The notes under the pieces were generated by a model. It searched no databases. It saw nothing but the letters and a program-made list of their open reading frames with translations, and was not told the origin of the DNA. Both the position numbers and the translations under genes were made by a program. This document shows, piece after piece, positions 21,181-29,321 of a stretch of DNA of 39,100 nucleotides. Source of the DNA: an uncultured Acetatifactor sp. (GTDB lineage Bacteria; Bacillota; Clostridia; Lachnospirales; Lachnospiraceae). The DNA lies in NCBI GenBank assembly GCA_910578995.1, contig CAJTSY010000017.1, positions 1 to 39,100 on the forward strand, read 5' to 3'. Positions within the stretch are counted from its first letter, which is position 1; each line of letters starts with the position of its first letter.

Positions 21181-22005
21181 TTATCTCACGGATGGATTGT
21201 AGATTAAAATTTCAACTCTCCTGTTCCTGCTCCTGCCCTCCGGCGTGGAATTGTCGGCAATGGGTACCCTCTCCCCCATTCCCGCATGCTTCACATGCAC
21301 CGGATCCAGAGCCGTGGAATCCAGAAGATAATAGAAAACGGATAAAGCCCTTGCGCTGCTCAGCTCCTCATTGCTGGGATACTGCACGCTGTTGATGGGA
21401 ACATTGTCTGTGTGCCCTTCTATCTCAATGGTCCCTTCCCCGTAACGCTCCAGTATTCTTCCCACCTTGTCGATGATCTGCCCCGCCTCTTCCTTCAGCT
21501 GGGCGCTGCCTGAGTCGAACAGCAGTCCCCCGTTCATGGTCAGCTTAACATACTGCGCGGTAAAGCTGATCTCCACCTCATCGGCAATGTCGCTCTCCTG
21601 GAGGGATTCTTCTATTTCCTCCATGCGCTCCTCATTTTCCTGAAGCAGCTGCTCCTGACGCATTTCCTCCAGGGCTTCCGGCGACTTCTCAAACTCCTCG
21701 AAGTCCTCGCCGTCGGTCTCGCTGTCTGCCACCTTACCGGTACTGTTGATATACTGGTCAAGTTCATTCAGCTGGCTGACGCCGTTGCTGATAAGGAAAC
21801 CATCCCCTATGGCGGAAGCGCCTCCGTCAAATATACTGAATGTATTGTTCATGGCCGCCACAAACTCCTGCAGCTTGGCCTCCTCGATACTGGACATGGC
21901 AAAAAGCATGACGAAAAAGCAGAGCAGCAGGTTCATCAGGTCACTAAACGTGGCCATCCACGCCGGCGAACCGGCCGGTGGCGCATCTTCCTTGCGCTTT
22001 GCCAT
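21181..22005 (-). CDS. motB: Stator protein MotB
   Basis: The 274-residue product has a basic N-terminus, one membrane helix with the proton-carrying aspartate D22 (WMATFSDLMNLLLCFFVMLF), the plug region, an acidic coiled-coil linker (about 100-145), and the OmpA-like peptidoglycan-binding domain (about 155-274, motif EIEGHTDNVPI). MotB anchors the stator to the wall. It overlaps the motA stop by one base (TAATG). The long Glu-rich linker is unusual but compatible with the family. Confidence 0.96.
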   Translation of the reverse strand: MAKRKEDAPPAGSPAWMATFSDLMNLLLCFFVMLFAMSSIEEAKLQEFVAAMNNTFSIFDGGASAIGDGFLISNGVSQLNELDQYINSTGKVADSETDGEDFEEFEKSPEALEEMRQEQLLQENEERMEEIEESLQESDIADEVEISFTAQYVKLTMNGGLLFDSGSAQLKEEAGQIIDKVGRILERYGEGTIEIEGHTDNVPINSVQYPSNEELSSARALSVFYYLLDSTALDPVHVKHAGMGERVPIADNSTPEGRSRNRRVEILIYNPSVR

Positions 22006-22799
22006 TATTCCTCACCCCCTGCGTCTCCTCCGGCTGCCTCCCTGTCCTTAGGAGAAAGGAAGGATTTCAGCTTCTCTTCGATAACCCTGGGGTTCTCTCC
22101 TGCCTGAATGGACAACAGCCCCTCTATCATAACCTCTTTCAGCATCATCTCCGCGTCGTTGTCGGTTTTCAGCTTGTTGGACACCGGGGTACAGATTGCG
22201 TTCGCAAGCACGGAACCATAGAACGTGGTAATCAAGGCCACGGCCATGGCCGGTCCCAGAGTAGCCACATTGTCCATATGGTACAGCATGTCAACCAGTC
22301 CGATCAGGGTACCGATCATACCCCAGGCAGGACCCATGGCCCCCAACGTATCCCAGAAACCAATGCAGGTTTTATGCCTTCCCTCTATACTAACCAACTC
22401 TGTCTCCATAATGGCGCGGACCAGTTCCGGATCCGTTCCGTCCACCATCAGAAGGATCCCTTTCTTCAGGAAGGCGTCATCCATATCCGCGGCGGCTTCC
22501 TCCAGGGACAGAAGTCCTTCCTTACGGGCCACATTGGACAGATCGATAATCTTACCGATCATTTCAGAAGTATTGATGGCAGGAGCCTTGAATACCAGTG
22601 CAAAACTCTTCAAGCCGTTTATGTAATCTGCCAGACTGTGCGAAGCCAGCGTAGCGGCAAAGGCACCGCCAAAAGTAATGATTGCCGACGGGAGGTTCCA
22701 GTACTCCTTCACCAGGTTTTCAATACCGGCACCGTCTATGATACCATAGAGCATCATCGCAAAACATAAAATAATACCAATTAAAGACGCAATATCCAC
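22005..22799 (-). CDS. motA: Stator protein MotA
   Basis: The 264-residue product has four membrane helices and the cytoplasmic loop (LSNVARKEGLLSLEEAA) bearing the charged residues that contact FliG. A conserved proline/glycine-rich segment (GPAWGMIGTLIGLVDMLYHM) lines the channel. I place the start at the GTG at 22799 because AGGTGA lies five bases ahead and the product then begins MDIASLIGIILC as usual for MotA; a GTG three codons earlier is the alternative. It forms the MotA5-MotB2 stator with the next gene. The lowest-cost ion is not determined by the sequence I can see. Confidence 0.95.
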   Translation of the reverse strand: MDIASLIGIILCFAMMLYGIIDGAGIENLVKEYWNLPSAIITFGGAFAATLASHSLADYINGLKSFALVFKAPAINTSEMIGKIIDLSNVARKEGLLSLEEAAADMDDAFLKKGILLMVDGTDPELVRAIMETELVSIEGRHKTCIGFWDTLGAMGPAWGMIGTLIGLVDMLYHMDNVATLGPAMAVALITTFYGSVLANAICTPVSNKLKTDNDAEMMLKEVMIEGLLSIQAGENPRVIEEKLKSFLSPKDREAAGGDAGGEE

Positions 22800-22846
22800 G
22801 AGAATCACCTAACTCTTTTGCTTTTTATTGGAATGCCTTTCTTCCA

Positions 22847-23032
22847 TTATTCCGCAAAAATACCCTTTCTATATGATTTTACAAGATTTTTTATCTCTTG
22901 TCTACTTTCTTTTACAATTATTTTTTTTCCGGTGGTAAGTGTGATCACCGTGTCCGGGGTCTCCTCCACTATTTCGAACAGATGGGGATTCACCAGAATT
23001 CTCGTACCGTTCAATTTCGTTACTTCAATCAT
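22847..23032 (-). CDS. flbD: FlbD/SwrD family motility protein
   Basis: The 61-residue product, MIEVTKLNGTRILVNPHLFE and then VEETPDTVITLTTGKKIIVK, matches the FlbD family of Firmicutes and spirochaetes. In B. subtilis the homolog SwrD (YlzI), placed after flgE, increases motor torque and is needed for swarming. Here it lies directly upstream of motA-motB, which fits a stator role. It has no membrane segment. Ribosome site AAGAGG, seven bases before ATG. Confidence 0.92.
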   Translation of the reverse strand: MIEVTKLNGTRILVNPHLFEIVEETPDTVITLTTGKKIIVKESRQEIKNLVKSYRKGIFAE

Positions 23033-23203
23033 GCCGAAACCTCTTATTCTGCCGCTGTTCCCGTTCTCTTCCCTGCTGCCTTCTCCTGATTCCTATCCTG
23101 TCATACCCTGCCACCACCTTGTAAACACCTGCAAAGCCTGCAGGGTGAAGCCGTCGCCTGATTCCGTTTTGCTTTTACAGGCAGACCCTCCCATCCAATG
23201 AAC

Positions 23204-23234
23204 AGGGGGACAGCATACCTGCCCCCCTATTATA
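23204..23234 (-). promoter_or_regulatory. Extended -10 promoter candidate and hairpin before flbD
   Basis: On the minus strand TGT-TATAAT (23229-23237) is an extended -10; the -35 region (TCGCAT) is weak. Directly after it a 10-bp stem (23219-23228 with 23204-23213) closes a 5-base loop and includes one G-U pair that works only in minus-strand RNA. No T-run follows. It lies 36 bases after the flgE stop; the rest of the 232-base gap to flbD holds no gene. Confidence 0.5.
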
Positions 23235-23264
23235 ACACATTGATCTCAATAATGCGAGTAAAAA

Positions 23265-25058
23265 TTAACGTTTCAGGTTAGTTAATTCTTCCAAGAGAGT
23301 ATCTGATACCGTTATGATACGGCTGTTGGCCTGGAAACCTCTCTGGGTGGTGATCATCTCCGTAAACTCCGAAGACAGATCCACATTACTCATCTCCAAC
23401 TGGCCTGTGGACATATAGTCGCCGTCCGCGGTGATATCCACACCCACTCCGTCAAACTGGCCGGAGTTCAGGGTAGCGGAGTACAGGTTATCCGCCAACT
23501 TCTCCAGACCGGATGCATTGGCAAATTTCGCCGTGGCGATCTGTCCCAAGAGCTTTGTCATGCCGTTGTCATAACTTGCGTAAATCATACCGTCCTGCTG
23601 TACGGAAAGGCCGATCATGGCCCCGTTGCGCCGTCCTGACCCGGTGCCGTACTCGTCGTCTGCACCGTTGGTGGCTCCGATGGTGGATGTACCCTTGTTG
23701 TCCACGTTGGAGGTTCCGGTCATGTCGATCCTGATATTCTCGAAATTGCCGTTGCCGACTCCCGCGCCTTTCAGATTCAGGGTGACTTCCGTGGCGCTGC
23801 CGCTGCCGTCCACCTTCTGAAATTTACCGTTGGACGGGTCGTAGGTGACGGTTACGCCGGTGAATTTGCGGCCTACGGTGTCGAAGCTGCCATCCTTACC
23901 GTTTGCGGTATCATAAATACTTGTGTCCGTAAGGGAAGGTGCGTTCCCTGTTGCAGGAGCCGCCAGGGCATTTCCATATATCATATCCTCTACGGTACAG
24001 GTCACTGCAGCTGTTGGAGGCGTTGCTCCCGGATTTGCCGGTGTAACCTCATAAACCAAATTGAGGAACTCTTCTGTCGACCCCTCATAATTATACGCCT
24101 TGGCAATATTATCCAACTGCTGCTGCTTTGAAATCGGATCTCCTCCCCCTGCCGGAGTAAAGGTACCATCTCCTGTCTTGAGCGCTGCCAAGTCCGCCAC
24201 AACGTTCTGGTCTGCATCTATCAATTGTGTGCCATTCCAGGTATAGGCACTGTTAAAATTGACCTTCCCCGCCAACTGCTGCGTCTGCGTGGAACCGAAC
24301 ACCGCCTTCTTCTGCTCGTCGGTCATCTTGACCTCATTGCCGTCCTCATCCGTGATCTTATCCAGTTCCAGGCTGTAGATATTCCTCGCGTCGTTCTCCG
24401 TGTCGGACTGCTTAAACACAAATTTTGCAGTATAGCTGTACCCCAGGGAATCGAAAAGCTTGAAATTTACCACCGCTCCGTTGTCGCTGGTCACGTCCGT
24501 ATCCAGTTTGTCAATGATGCCGGACATGTATCCCTGCGTGGTTGCCTCAGGGGGATAGCTCATATTGGCGGCATTCATAATCCGGAGCGCGGACACGGTA
24601 TCCTTCTTGATGGCTCCTGTCTCCTCGTCCACCTGCCATCCCATAACATTGTATCCGATACTGGTCATGGCCAGGTTTCCTGCACCGTCCACATAGAAGG
24701 AACCGTCCCTGGTGAAATAGTTCTCGGATCCATTATTGACGATGAAGAAATTCTCCCCCGTGATCATAATGTCAAAGGGATTACCCGTGGACTGGCTGGC
24801 GCCCTGGCCTGTGATATTCACATTGATGGCGCTGGTCTTTACGCCCAGACCGATCTGCCTGGGGTTGACACCGCCGGTTCCTGTACTTGCGTTGGCGCCG
24901 CTGGCCTTCTGGGTTGTCTGGCTCATCAGCGCCGCAAATGTCATGGAACTCGACTTATATGCCACGGTATTTACGTTTGCAATATTATGGCCAATAACAT
25001 CCATTCTGGTCTGATGTGTCTTAAGTCCTGACACACCAGAAAAAAGTGATCTCATCAT
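23265..25058 (-). CDS. flgE: Flagellar hook protein FlgE
   Basis: The 597-residue product begins with the rod/hook motif SGVSGLKTHQTRMDVIGHNI and ANVNTVAYKS (8-37) and ends with the matching C-terminal helix region (NVDLSSEFTEMITTQRGFQA, then NSRIITVSDTLLEELTNL). The two pair to form the D0/D1 core. The centre is a long variable surface domain, so the protein exceeds the ~400 residues of enteric FlgE. It is exported under FliK length control with the FlgD cap. Ribosome site GGAGG lies 12 bases before the first of two ATGs. A 21-codon frame (25055-25120) ends across this start. Confidence 0.95.
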   Translation of the reverse strand: MMRSLFSGVSGLKTHQTRMDVIGHNIANVNTVAYKSSSMTFAALMSQTTQKASGANASTGTGGVNPRQIGLGVKTSAINVNITGQGASQSTGNPFDIMITGENFFIVNNGSENYFTRDGSFYVDGAGNLAMTSIGYNVMGWQVDEETGAIKKDTVSALRIMNAANMSYPPEATTQGYMSGIIDKLDTDVTSDNGAVVNFKLFDSLGYSYTAKFVFKQSDTENDARNIYSLELDKITDEDGNEVKMTDEQKKAVFGSTQTQQLAGKVNFNSAYTWNGTQLIDADQNVVADLAALKTGDGTFTPAGGGDPISKQQQLDNIAKAYNYEGSTEEFLNLVYEVTPANPGATPPTAAVTCTVEDMIYGNALAAPATGNAPSLTDTSIYDTANGKDGSFDTVGRKFTGVTVTYDPSNGKFQKVDGSGSATEVTLNLKGAGVGNGNFENIRIDMTGTSNVDNKGTSTIGATNGADDEYGTGSGRRNGAMIGLSVQQDGMIYASYDNGMTKLLGQIATAKFANASGLEKLADNLYSATLNSGQFDGVGVDITADGDYMSTGQLEMSNVDLSSEFTEMITTQRGFQANSRIITVSDTLLEELTNLKR

Positions 25059-25120
25059 AGTAGCTCTGTTCCTCCTGTCTGAAACGGGGACCTGCCTCTC
25101 TCTGTCATTCGAGAAGCCAT
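25055..25120 (-). CDS. Candidate short upstream ORF of flgE (21 aa)
   Basis: An ATG at 25120, two bases after AGGAGG, opens 21 codons (MASRMTERGRSPFQTGGTEL and one more Leu) ending in a TGA that overlaps the flgE ATG. The ribosome site is closer than optimal. It may only be chance or serve translational coupling; no homolog is recognised. Confidence 0.2.
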   Translation of the reverse strand: MASRMTERGRSPFQTGGTELL

Positions 25121-25139
25121 AACCTCCTGTAAGGTCCGG

Positions 25140-25547
25140 TTATATAATAACTGCCCCGTTGATATTTGTGAATACGTTTTCGTCTGTCTCCGTACTGTCC
25201 ATTGCAGTAACCACTGTCTGGTTCGGAATATTTACGATAAATGCCAACTGGTCCACAATCACCAGGGAGTCCCTGATTCCTTTCTGTCCCGCCATTTTCG
25301 TTCCGGACTCCAGCCTCTCAAGCTGTGCGTCGCTCAGCTCGATGTTGCGGTCCGCCAGCCTCCCCATCGCATGCTTGGAAAACTTCAGGCTGCCGCTCTC
25401 CCCCAGTGTCTTGCGCTGTAAAACATCCTGAAAGGATAAACCCTGATAAGCTCCGCCATCCGTGGCTTTCCGGACCGGTGTCTTCTTAGCCAGATACTGA
25501 CCCGTCAGCTGCTCAATGGAAATGTACCCATTGCCCTGAATATCCAT
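25140..25547 (-). CDS. Flagellar operon protein of the TIGR02530 type
   Basis: The 135-residue product has the family core FSKHAMGRLADRNIELSDAQ (residues about 56-75) and a later KGIRDSLVIVDQLAFIVNIP segment. TIGR02530 proteins are found between flgD and flgE in many Gram-positive and spirochaete flagellar operons, as here. Their function is not well established; a role in hook assembly is suggested by position. There is no signal peptide. It lies 15 bases after flgD. Confidence 0.85.
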   Translation of the reverse strand: MDIQGNGYISIEQLTGQYLAKKTPVRKATDGGAYQGLSFQDVLQRKTLGESGSLKFSKHAMGRLADRNIELSDAQLERLESGTKMAGQKGIRDSLVIVDQLAFIVNIPNQTVVTAMDSTETDENVFTNINGAVII

Positions 25548-25562
25548 CCCTGTTACTCCTTT

Positions 25563-26294
25563 TTAAGCTTTTTCAGTGTTGTCGGGCTCCTCTGTTCCGG
25601 TACCCTCTCCGGATTCCCCGCCTTCCTCTTCTCCTTCCGTCTTGCCGGCCTCGTCTGCCGCCGCCCGTATCTCTTTCAGCCTCTCGATATACTTGTTCAG
25701 GGTCTTGACAGTGTCGGAAGCAAGGAAGCTCTTCTCGTAGTCGTTCATCTCATTGTAGATCTTCTCCAACTCGTCGATGGCCTCCGCATCGGACATGTCA
25801 ATGCGGTTCGGATGAGGAAGCTTATTCATCGATATGGTGAATGCATAAGCCTTGTCGTAAGCATTCTTGTACTCCAGGTCTACCACGGTATCCACGTCAT
25901 CGATGGAATAAAGGGATTCTCCAATGGAGACATATGCCTTGTTGTTCTCAAAGGCAACATAATCCACCTTGCCGTAAATATAGTCCGGTTCTCCGTCCGA
26001 TCCGGTGGTCTTCACATAGACATGGTCTCCCACCAGGGAAGTGGCCCTTGCCAGTTCGGAAGTGGCTGCCAGGTTCTGCATCTGCTCCACCTGGGAGAAC
26101 TGTGCGTACTGGGAGATAAACTCCGTATTGGATGTGGGTTCCAGGGGATCCTGATACTGCATCTGCGCTACCAGAAGCTGCAGGAACGCATCCTTATCCA
26201 TACCGTTTTTCTGGGCGGTAAGCTCCTTTTTCAGGGACTTCTGGGATTCTGTTTCCACAATCTGCCCGTTTTCCACGGGTGCCATTAATGCCAT
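25563..26294 (-). CDS. flgD: Flagellar hook cap protein FlgD with a helical C-terminal extension
   Basis: The 243-residue product has the FlgD N-domain (KDAFLQLLVAQMQYQDPLEP, then NTEFISQYAQFSQVEQMQNL, residues about 33-80) that is needed for secretion and hook capping. A short beta region follows (about 88-140). The last ~75 residues form charged helices (AEAIDELEKIYNEMNDYEKS, then FLASDTVKTLNKYIERLKEI) plus a Glu/Gly-rich tail, not seen in enteric FlgD. I place the start at 26294 because AAGGAG is seven bases ahead; the ATG two codons earlier touches the ribosome site. It follows fliK by 88 bases. Confidence 0.92.
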   Translation of the reverse strand: MALMAPVENGQIVETESQKSLKKELTAQKNGMDKDAFLQLLVAQMQYQDPLEPTSNTEFISQYAQFSQVEQMQNLAATSELARATSLVGDHVYVKTTGSDGEPDYIYGKVDYVAFENNKAYVSIGESLYSIDDVDTVVDLEYKNAYDKAYAFTISMNKLPHPNRIDMSDAEAIDELEKIYNEMNDYEKSFLASDTVKTLNKYIERLKEIRAAADEAGKTEGEEEGGESGEGTGTEEPDNTEKA

Positions 26295-26382
26295 ATGCAT
26301 GCTCCTTTCCTTGTATTTTCTTTTCTCTTATGTAGTAAAAACGCACTGCGCTGCCTGTCGCCATGGCATATACAGTTCGTGA

Positions 26383-27834
26383 TTACGCTGTGTAACTCAC
26401 TGTACTTGAGCCTGTCACCATCATATCAGGCTCCGTCAGGCTCTCCTCCTGGTCTTCCAGATTAAAGGCTCCGCCCAGGCTGATTCTCCTGCCCCGGCCT
26501 TTTTTCTCCGTCTCCTGGTGGTTTCTGCCCCGGCCCTGCTCCAGGTTCTGCTCAAATTCATGGGTCTGTACCGTTACCTCAATGGCTTCCACCTTGACGC
26601 CCTGTTCCTCGAACTGTTCCCTCAGCTGGACCATCTGACTCTCAAGGGCAGCCTTCACTGCTTCGTTCTGGGCTATGAAATTCGCCGTGACCACGCCTCC
26701 TTTTGAAGCGATCTGTATCTGCAGTGTACCCAGGCTGGCCGGATGAAGCTGCATTTCAAGACTGGTGGTATCGGCATTCAGGGTAAACTTCATGTAATCC
26801 ATGATCTGATCCATGATCTGCCTCGTATCGGCACTCCAGGGACTGTTGCCCGCTATGTCCCCTGTCTGCTGCATTTCAGGCCTGAACTGCTCTGCCCGCA
26901 GATTGTGAAGAACCAGATTAACCTGGTTTCCTCCCGCTTCCCCATGATCCGGCTGTGCCGCCTCACGCTCCCGGTGTCCGCCTTCCTGCCTGGCGGAGTC
27001 CCCTTCCTGCGTGGCATCCGTGGCCGCTCCGGTGTTCAAAACAGGTTCCGTTCCTGCCTCCGGGGCCTCATCCACAGTCTCAGCCCTGCCCGATATCGCC
27101 TGGTCGGAGGGTGCCTGCTCCTGCAGGATTCCGGCTTCTTCCAGGCCCTCTTTCAGAAGCCCGGCCAGTTCCTCCGGCTCCCTTCCAAGTTCTCCTGCGC
27201 CATCCTGCAGCACCTGCCTGAGCTGCTCCATCATCCTCTGGTAATTGTCATAGAGAACCTCATCCGTAATCAGGGCATAGGAATCACCTGCTCCCCCCAG
27301 CTGCAGCAGCAGGGCGCCCAACTTTCCGGCATCCACCAGATCCGCCTGATCCATTCCCAGTTCATCCATGACCGCCTGCAGCTCTTCCACGGAAATACCG
27401 AAGACTTCCGTGATCTGTTCCATGAGCTTTACTGCCGCCGTTCCCAGAATCTCCATTGCCCGGACCTGTTCCTCCCGGGCCGTATCCCCGGCTTCCCCCG
27501 CATCCCCGGTATCAGCCGTTTTCCCGGGTGTGTCCTCTTTCACGGATTCTGCGGCTTTGTCTTCCGGCTTCGTCTCCTGAACCTTTTCCGGTTCCTTCAC
27601 CGCATCGTCTGCGGCCTGAGATTTTTCCTGACTGTCCACAGTGCCGCTTCCGTTGGCCTGTTCATTCACCTGGCTCTGCTTTCCGCCGTCCTGGACGGCG
27701 CCGCCCGTGGCGCCCCTGTTCATCTGGCTGCTCCAGACCTTGTGGAAATCCCCGCCGGCTGCCGTATTCCTGCCTATGGAAGATGCCGGCTGATTCAGGA
27801 AAGCCTGGCTCACGTCTCTTACAGCTGTACTCAT
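26383..27834 (-). CDS. fliK: Flagellar hook-length control protein FliK
   Basis: The 483-residue product has a long, Gln/Glu/Gly-rich N-terminal ruler region and the C-terminal hook-length domain (about 345-435), with MQLHPASLGTLQIQIASKGG and the following VTANFIAQNEAVKAALESQM helix. FliK measures the hook and triggers FlhB switching. The region upstream has a possible sigma-28 promoter and a perfect hairpin. N-terminal sequence is poorly conserved as in all FliK proteins. Confidence 0.93.
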   Translation of the reverse strand: MSTAVRDVSQAFLNQPASSIGRNTAAGGDFHKVWSSQMNRGATGGAVQDGGKQSQVNEQANGSGTVDSQEKSQAADDAVKEPEKVQETKPEDKAAESVKEDTPGKTADTGDAGEAGDTAREEQVRAMEILGTAAVKLMEQITEVFGISVEELQAVMDELGMDQADLVDAGKLGALLLQLGGAGDSYALITDEVLYDNYQRMMEQLRQVLQDGAGELGREPEELAGLLKEGLEEAGILQEQAPSDQAISGRAETVDEAPEAGTEPVLNTGAATDATQEGDSARQEGGHREREAAQPDHGEAGGNQVNLVLHNLRAEQFRPEMQQTGDIAGNSPWSADTRQIMDQIMDYMKFTLNADTTSLEMQLHPASLGTLQIQIASKGGVVTANFIAQNEAVKAALESQMVQLREQFEEQGVKVEAIEVTVQTHEFEQNLEQGRGRNHQETEKKGRGRRISLGGAFNLEDQEESLTEPDMMVTGSSTVSYTA

Positions 27835-27865
27835 TGTATGCGACCTCCTTTCCTTAATTAATAGT

Positions 27866-27887
27866 ATGGGAAATTCTGATTTCCCAT
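27866..27887 (-). repeat. Perfect 9-bp hairpin before fliK
   Basis: ATGGGAAAT (27866-27874 on plus) and ATTTCCCAT (27879-27887) are exact inverted repeats around four bases. The hairpin lies between the ylxF-like gene and fliK, about 30 bases before the fliK ATG. No T-run follows, and its upstream edge coincides with the start predicted for the promoter candidate at 27892-27918. Confidence 0.6.
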
Positions 27888-27891
27888 GTAT

Positions 27892-27918
27892 ATATCGGAT
27901 TAACCGCCGTCATCCTTA
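27892..27918 (-). promoter_or_regulatory. Candidate sigma-28 promoter before fliK
   Basis: On the minus strand TAAG (27915-27918) is followed after 15 bases by TCCGATAT (27892-27899). The sigma-28 consensus is TAAA-N15-GCCGATAT, so this matches 3 of 4 and 7 of 8 positions with exact spacing. The -35 overlaps the stop of the upstream gene. It would let fliA raise fliK-and-later expression. Confidence 0.4.
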
Positions 27919-28791
27919 AGGGTCAGGGTGCATCATCTTCACCAGTTTTGCAGCCAGCTCGGTATTCATCGCCCCCAGGATATCCGCTCTCTGCTCCACG
28001 CTCAGGCCTTCCATTATCTCCACCACCAGTTCCAGGCGGTCGCTCATGGCATCGGCCTCAAACAGCTTTGCCGCATCCTTGGGCTTCATTTTGGCAAAAG
28101 TTTCAATAAACGCCTCAGCCTCCTCATTCTTCTGCTGCTGAACGGCTATCTGCTTCGCTATGTACTCCATCGTGGCGGGATCTATGGTTTCGTAATATTT
28201 CAGCAGCCCCTCCGGATCCAGATTCGCCACTTCCTCGTAAAATTCCGTCTTAATCCGCTGGAATTCCACCTGCCTCTGCTCAAACTCCTGCAGCCGCAGG
28301 ATCTCTGCCTTCAGGGACTCCAGTTCCGTGTCCTTTGCGGATGAGGCCGTCTGTATCCGATCCAGCTCAAGCTCAAGCTGCCTGATATACGCCACCGCCT
28401 CCTCCAGACTGGAATAGCCGCCGTAGGTATCCTCATCCTCCGTGTTACTGCCCGGCGCGGGCGATGCGGAGGGAAGTATCTTGTTGAGAACCGGCACATC
28501 CTTCAGAATGGGAGTCATCACGCTGCTTCCAAAACCTCCCACGTCCATTTTGACCACCACGCAGACAATCGCCACCCACAGGGCCACAATCAGCAAAGTG
28601 GCCCCAAAAGTGACAAAACCGCTTCCGCCGTCGTCCCCGAGCGCCTCTTCCTGCTTTTCAATCTCGGCAGCCCTGCGCTTTGCCTCCTTTTTCTGGGCCT
28701 TCCTGTCCTTTTTCAGCTGTTTCTTCTCTTCTTTTAACCTTGTCTTCTCCTCTTCTGCTTGCGCAGCCAGAGAGTTCAAATCCTTCGCCAT
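27916..28791 (-). CDS. YlxF-like membrane protein with MgtE-N-type domain (MotE-like)
   Basis: The 291-residue product has a highly charged N-terminus (about 1-50, EEEKTRLKEEKKQLKKDRKA), one membrane helix (about 60-82), a coiled coil (about 125-175) and a C-terminal MgtE N-domain-like helical repeat (YYETIDPATMEYIAKQIAVQ, then FAKMKPKDAAKLFEADAMSD). It is too short and lacks the channel part, so it is not a magnesium transporter. In B. subtilis ylxF occupies the same place between fliJ and fliK, and MotE in alphaproteobacteria is a related stator-stabilising protein. The flagellar role is inferred from these parallels. Confidence 0.8.
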   Translation of the reverse strand: MAKDLNSLAAQAEEEKTRLKEEKKQLKKDRKAQKKEAKRRAAEIEKQEEALGDDGGSGFVTFGATLLIVALWVAIVCVVVKMDVGGFGSSVMTPILKDVPVLNKILPSASPAPGSNTEDEDTYGGYSSLEEAVAYIRQLELELDRIQTASSAKDTELESLKAEILRLQEFEQRQVEFQRIKTEFYEEVANLDPEGLLKYYETIDPATMEYIAKQIAVQQQKNEEAEAFIETFAKMKPKDAAKLFEADAMSDRLELVVEIMEGLSVEQRADILGAMNTELAAKLVKMMHPDP

Positions 28792-28815
28792 ATGTCATCT
28801 CCCAGGCAGAATCCG

Positions 28816-29289
28816 TCAGGCAGATTCCTGCCCCGCATTCTCTGTCATTCTACGCTGGCCGTAAGTGTAACTGGTCAGTTGGTCGATTTCCTTGCTTTCC
28901 TGACGCTTCTCCTCCATAAGAAACTCTTCAAAGGCCTTTTCCTTCAGGGTCTCATGGGTCTTGCGTTCTATCCTCACCTGCTTCAGCCGTTCCGTGGCCG
29001 CCTCCAGCACCCTGGATGCTTTATCCACATTCTGCTGCTGTTGTACTATGTAGATCTCCATACAGCGGAGCGCCGCCTTGTTTTCCTCTATTTTCCGGAG
29101 GTTCAGCCTGCCTGACAAAAGGGTTCCGGCCTCCTGCTCGTACTCTTCCTTTCTGTGGTACAGCAGACCAAGCCTCTCTTCCTCCTCGTCCAGGGCTGCC
29201 TTTGCGGCGGAAAATTCCTGCTTTGCCTGTGTCTCCAGCTTCAGCTTGATATTAAGGATATTCTGCATGGAATACCGAAACCTTGCCAT
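28816..29289 (-). CDS. fliJ: Flagellar export chaperone-escort protein FliJ
   Basis: The 157-residue product is almost entirely a charged two-helix coiled coil, starting MARFRYSMQNILNIKLKLET as is typical for FliJ. It binds the centre of the FliI hexamer and FlhA to gate export. It follows fliI by 32 bases. FliJ proteins have low sequence conservation; the order fliG-H-I-J makes the call secure. Confidence 0.92.
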   Translation of the reverse strand: MARFRYSMQNILNIKLKLETQAKQEFSAAKAALDEEEERLGLLYHRKEEYEQEAGTLLSGRLNLRKIEENKAALRCMEIYIVQQQQNVDKASRVLEAATERLKQVRIERKTHETLKEKAFEEFLMEEKRQESKEIDQLTSYTYGQRRMTENAGQESA

Positions 29290-29321
29290 CGCCGTTCCCT
29301 TTCTGTCCTCACGCCATATCT

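Noticed and set aside
27916..28791. Magnesium transporter MgtE
   Set aside because: Only the N-domain-like helical repeat is present; the CBS and channel domains are missing and there is a single membrane helix.
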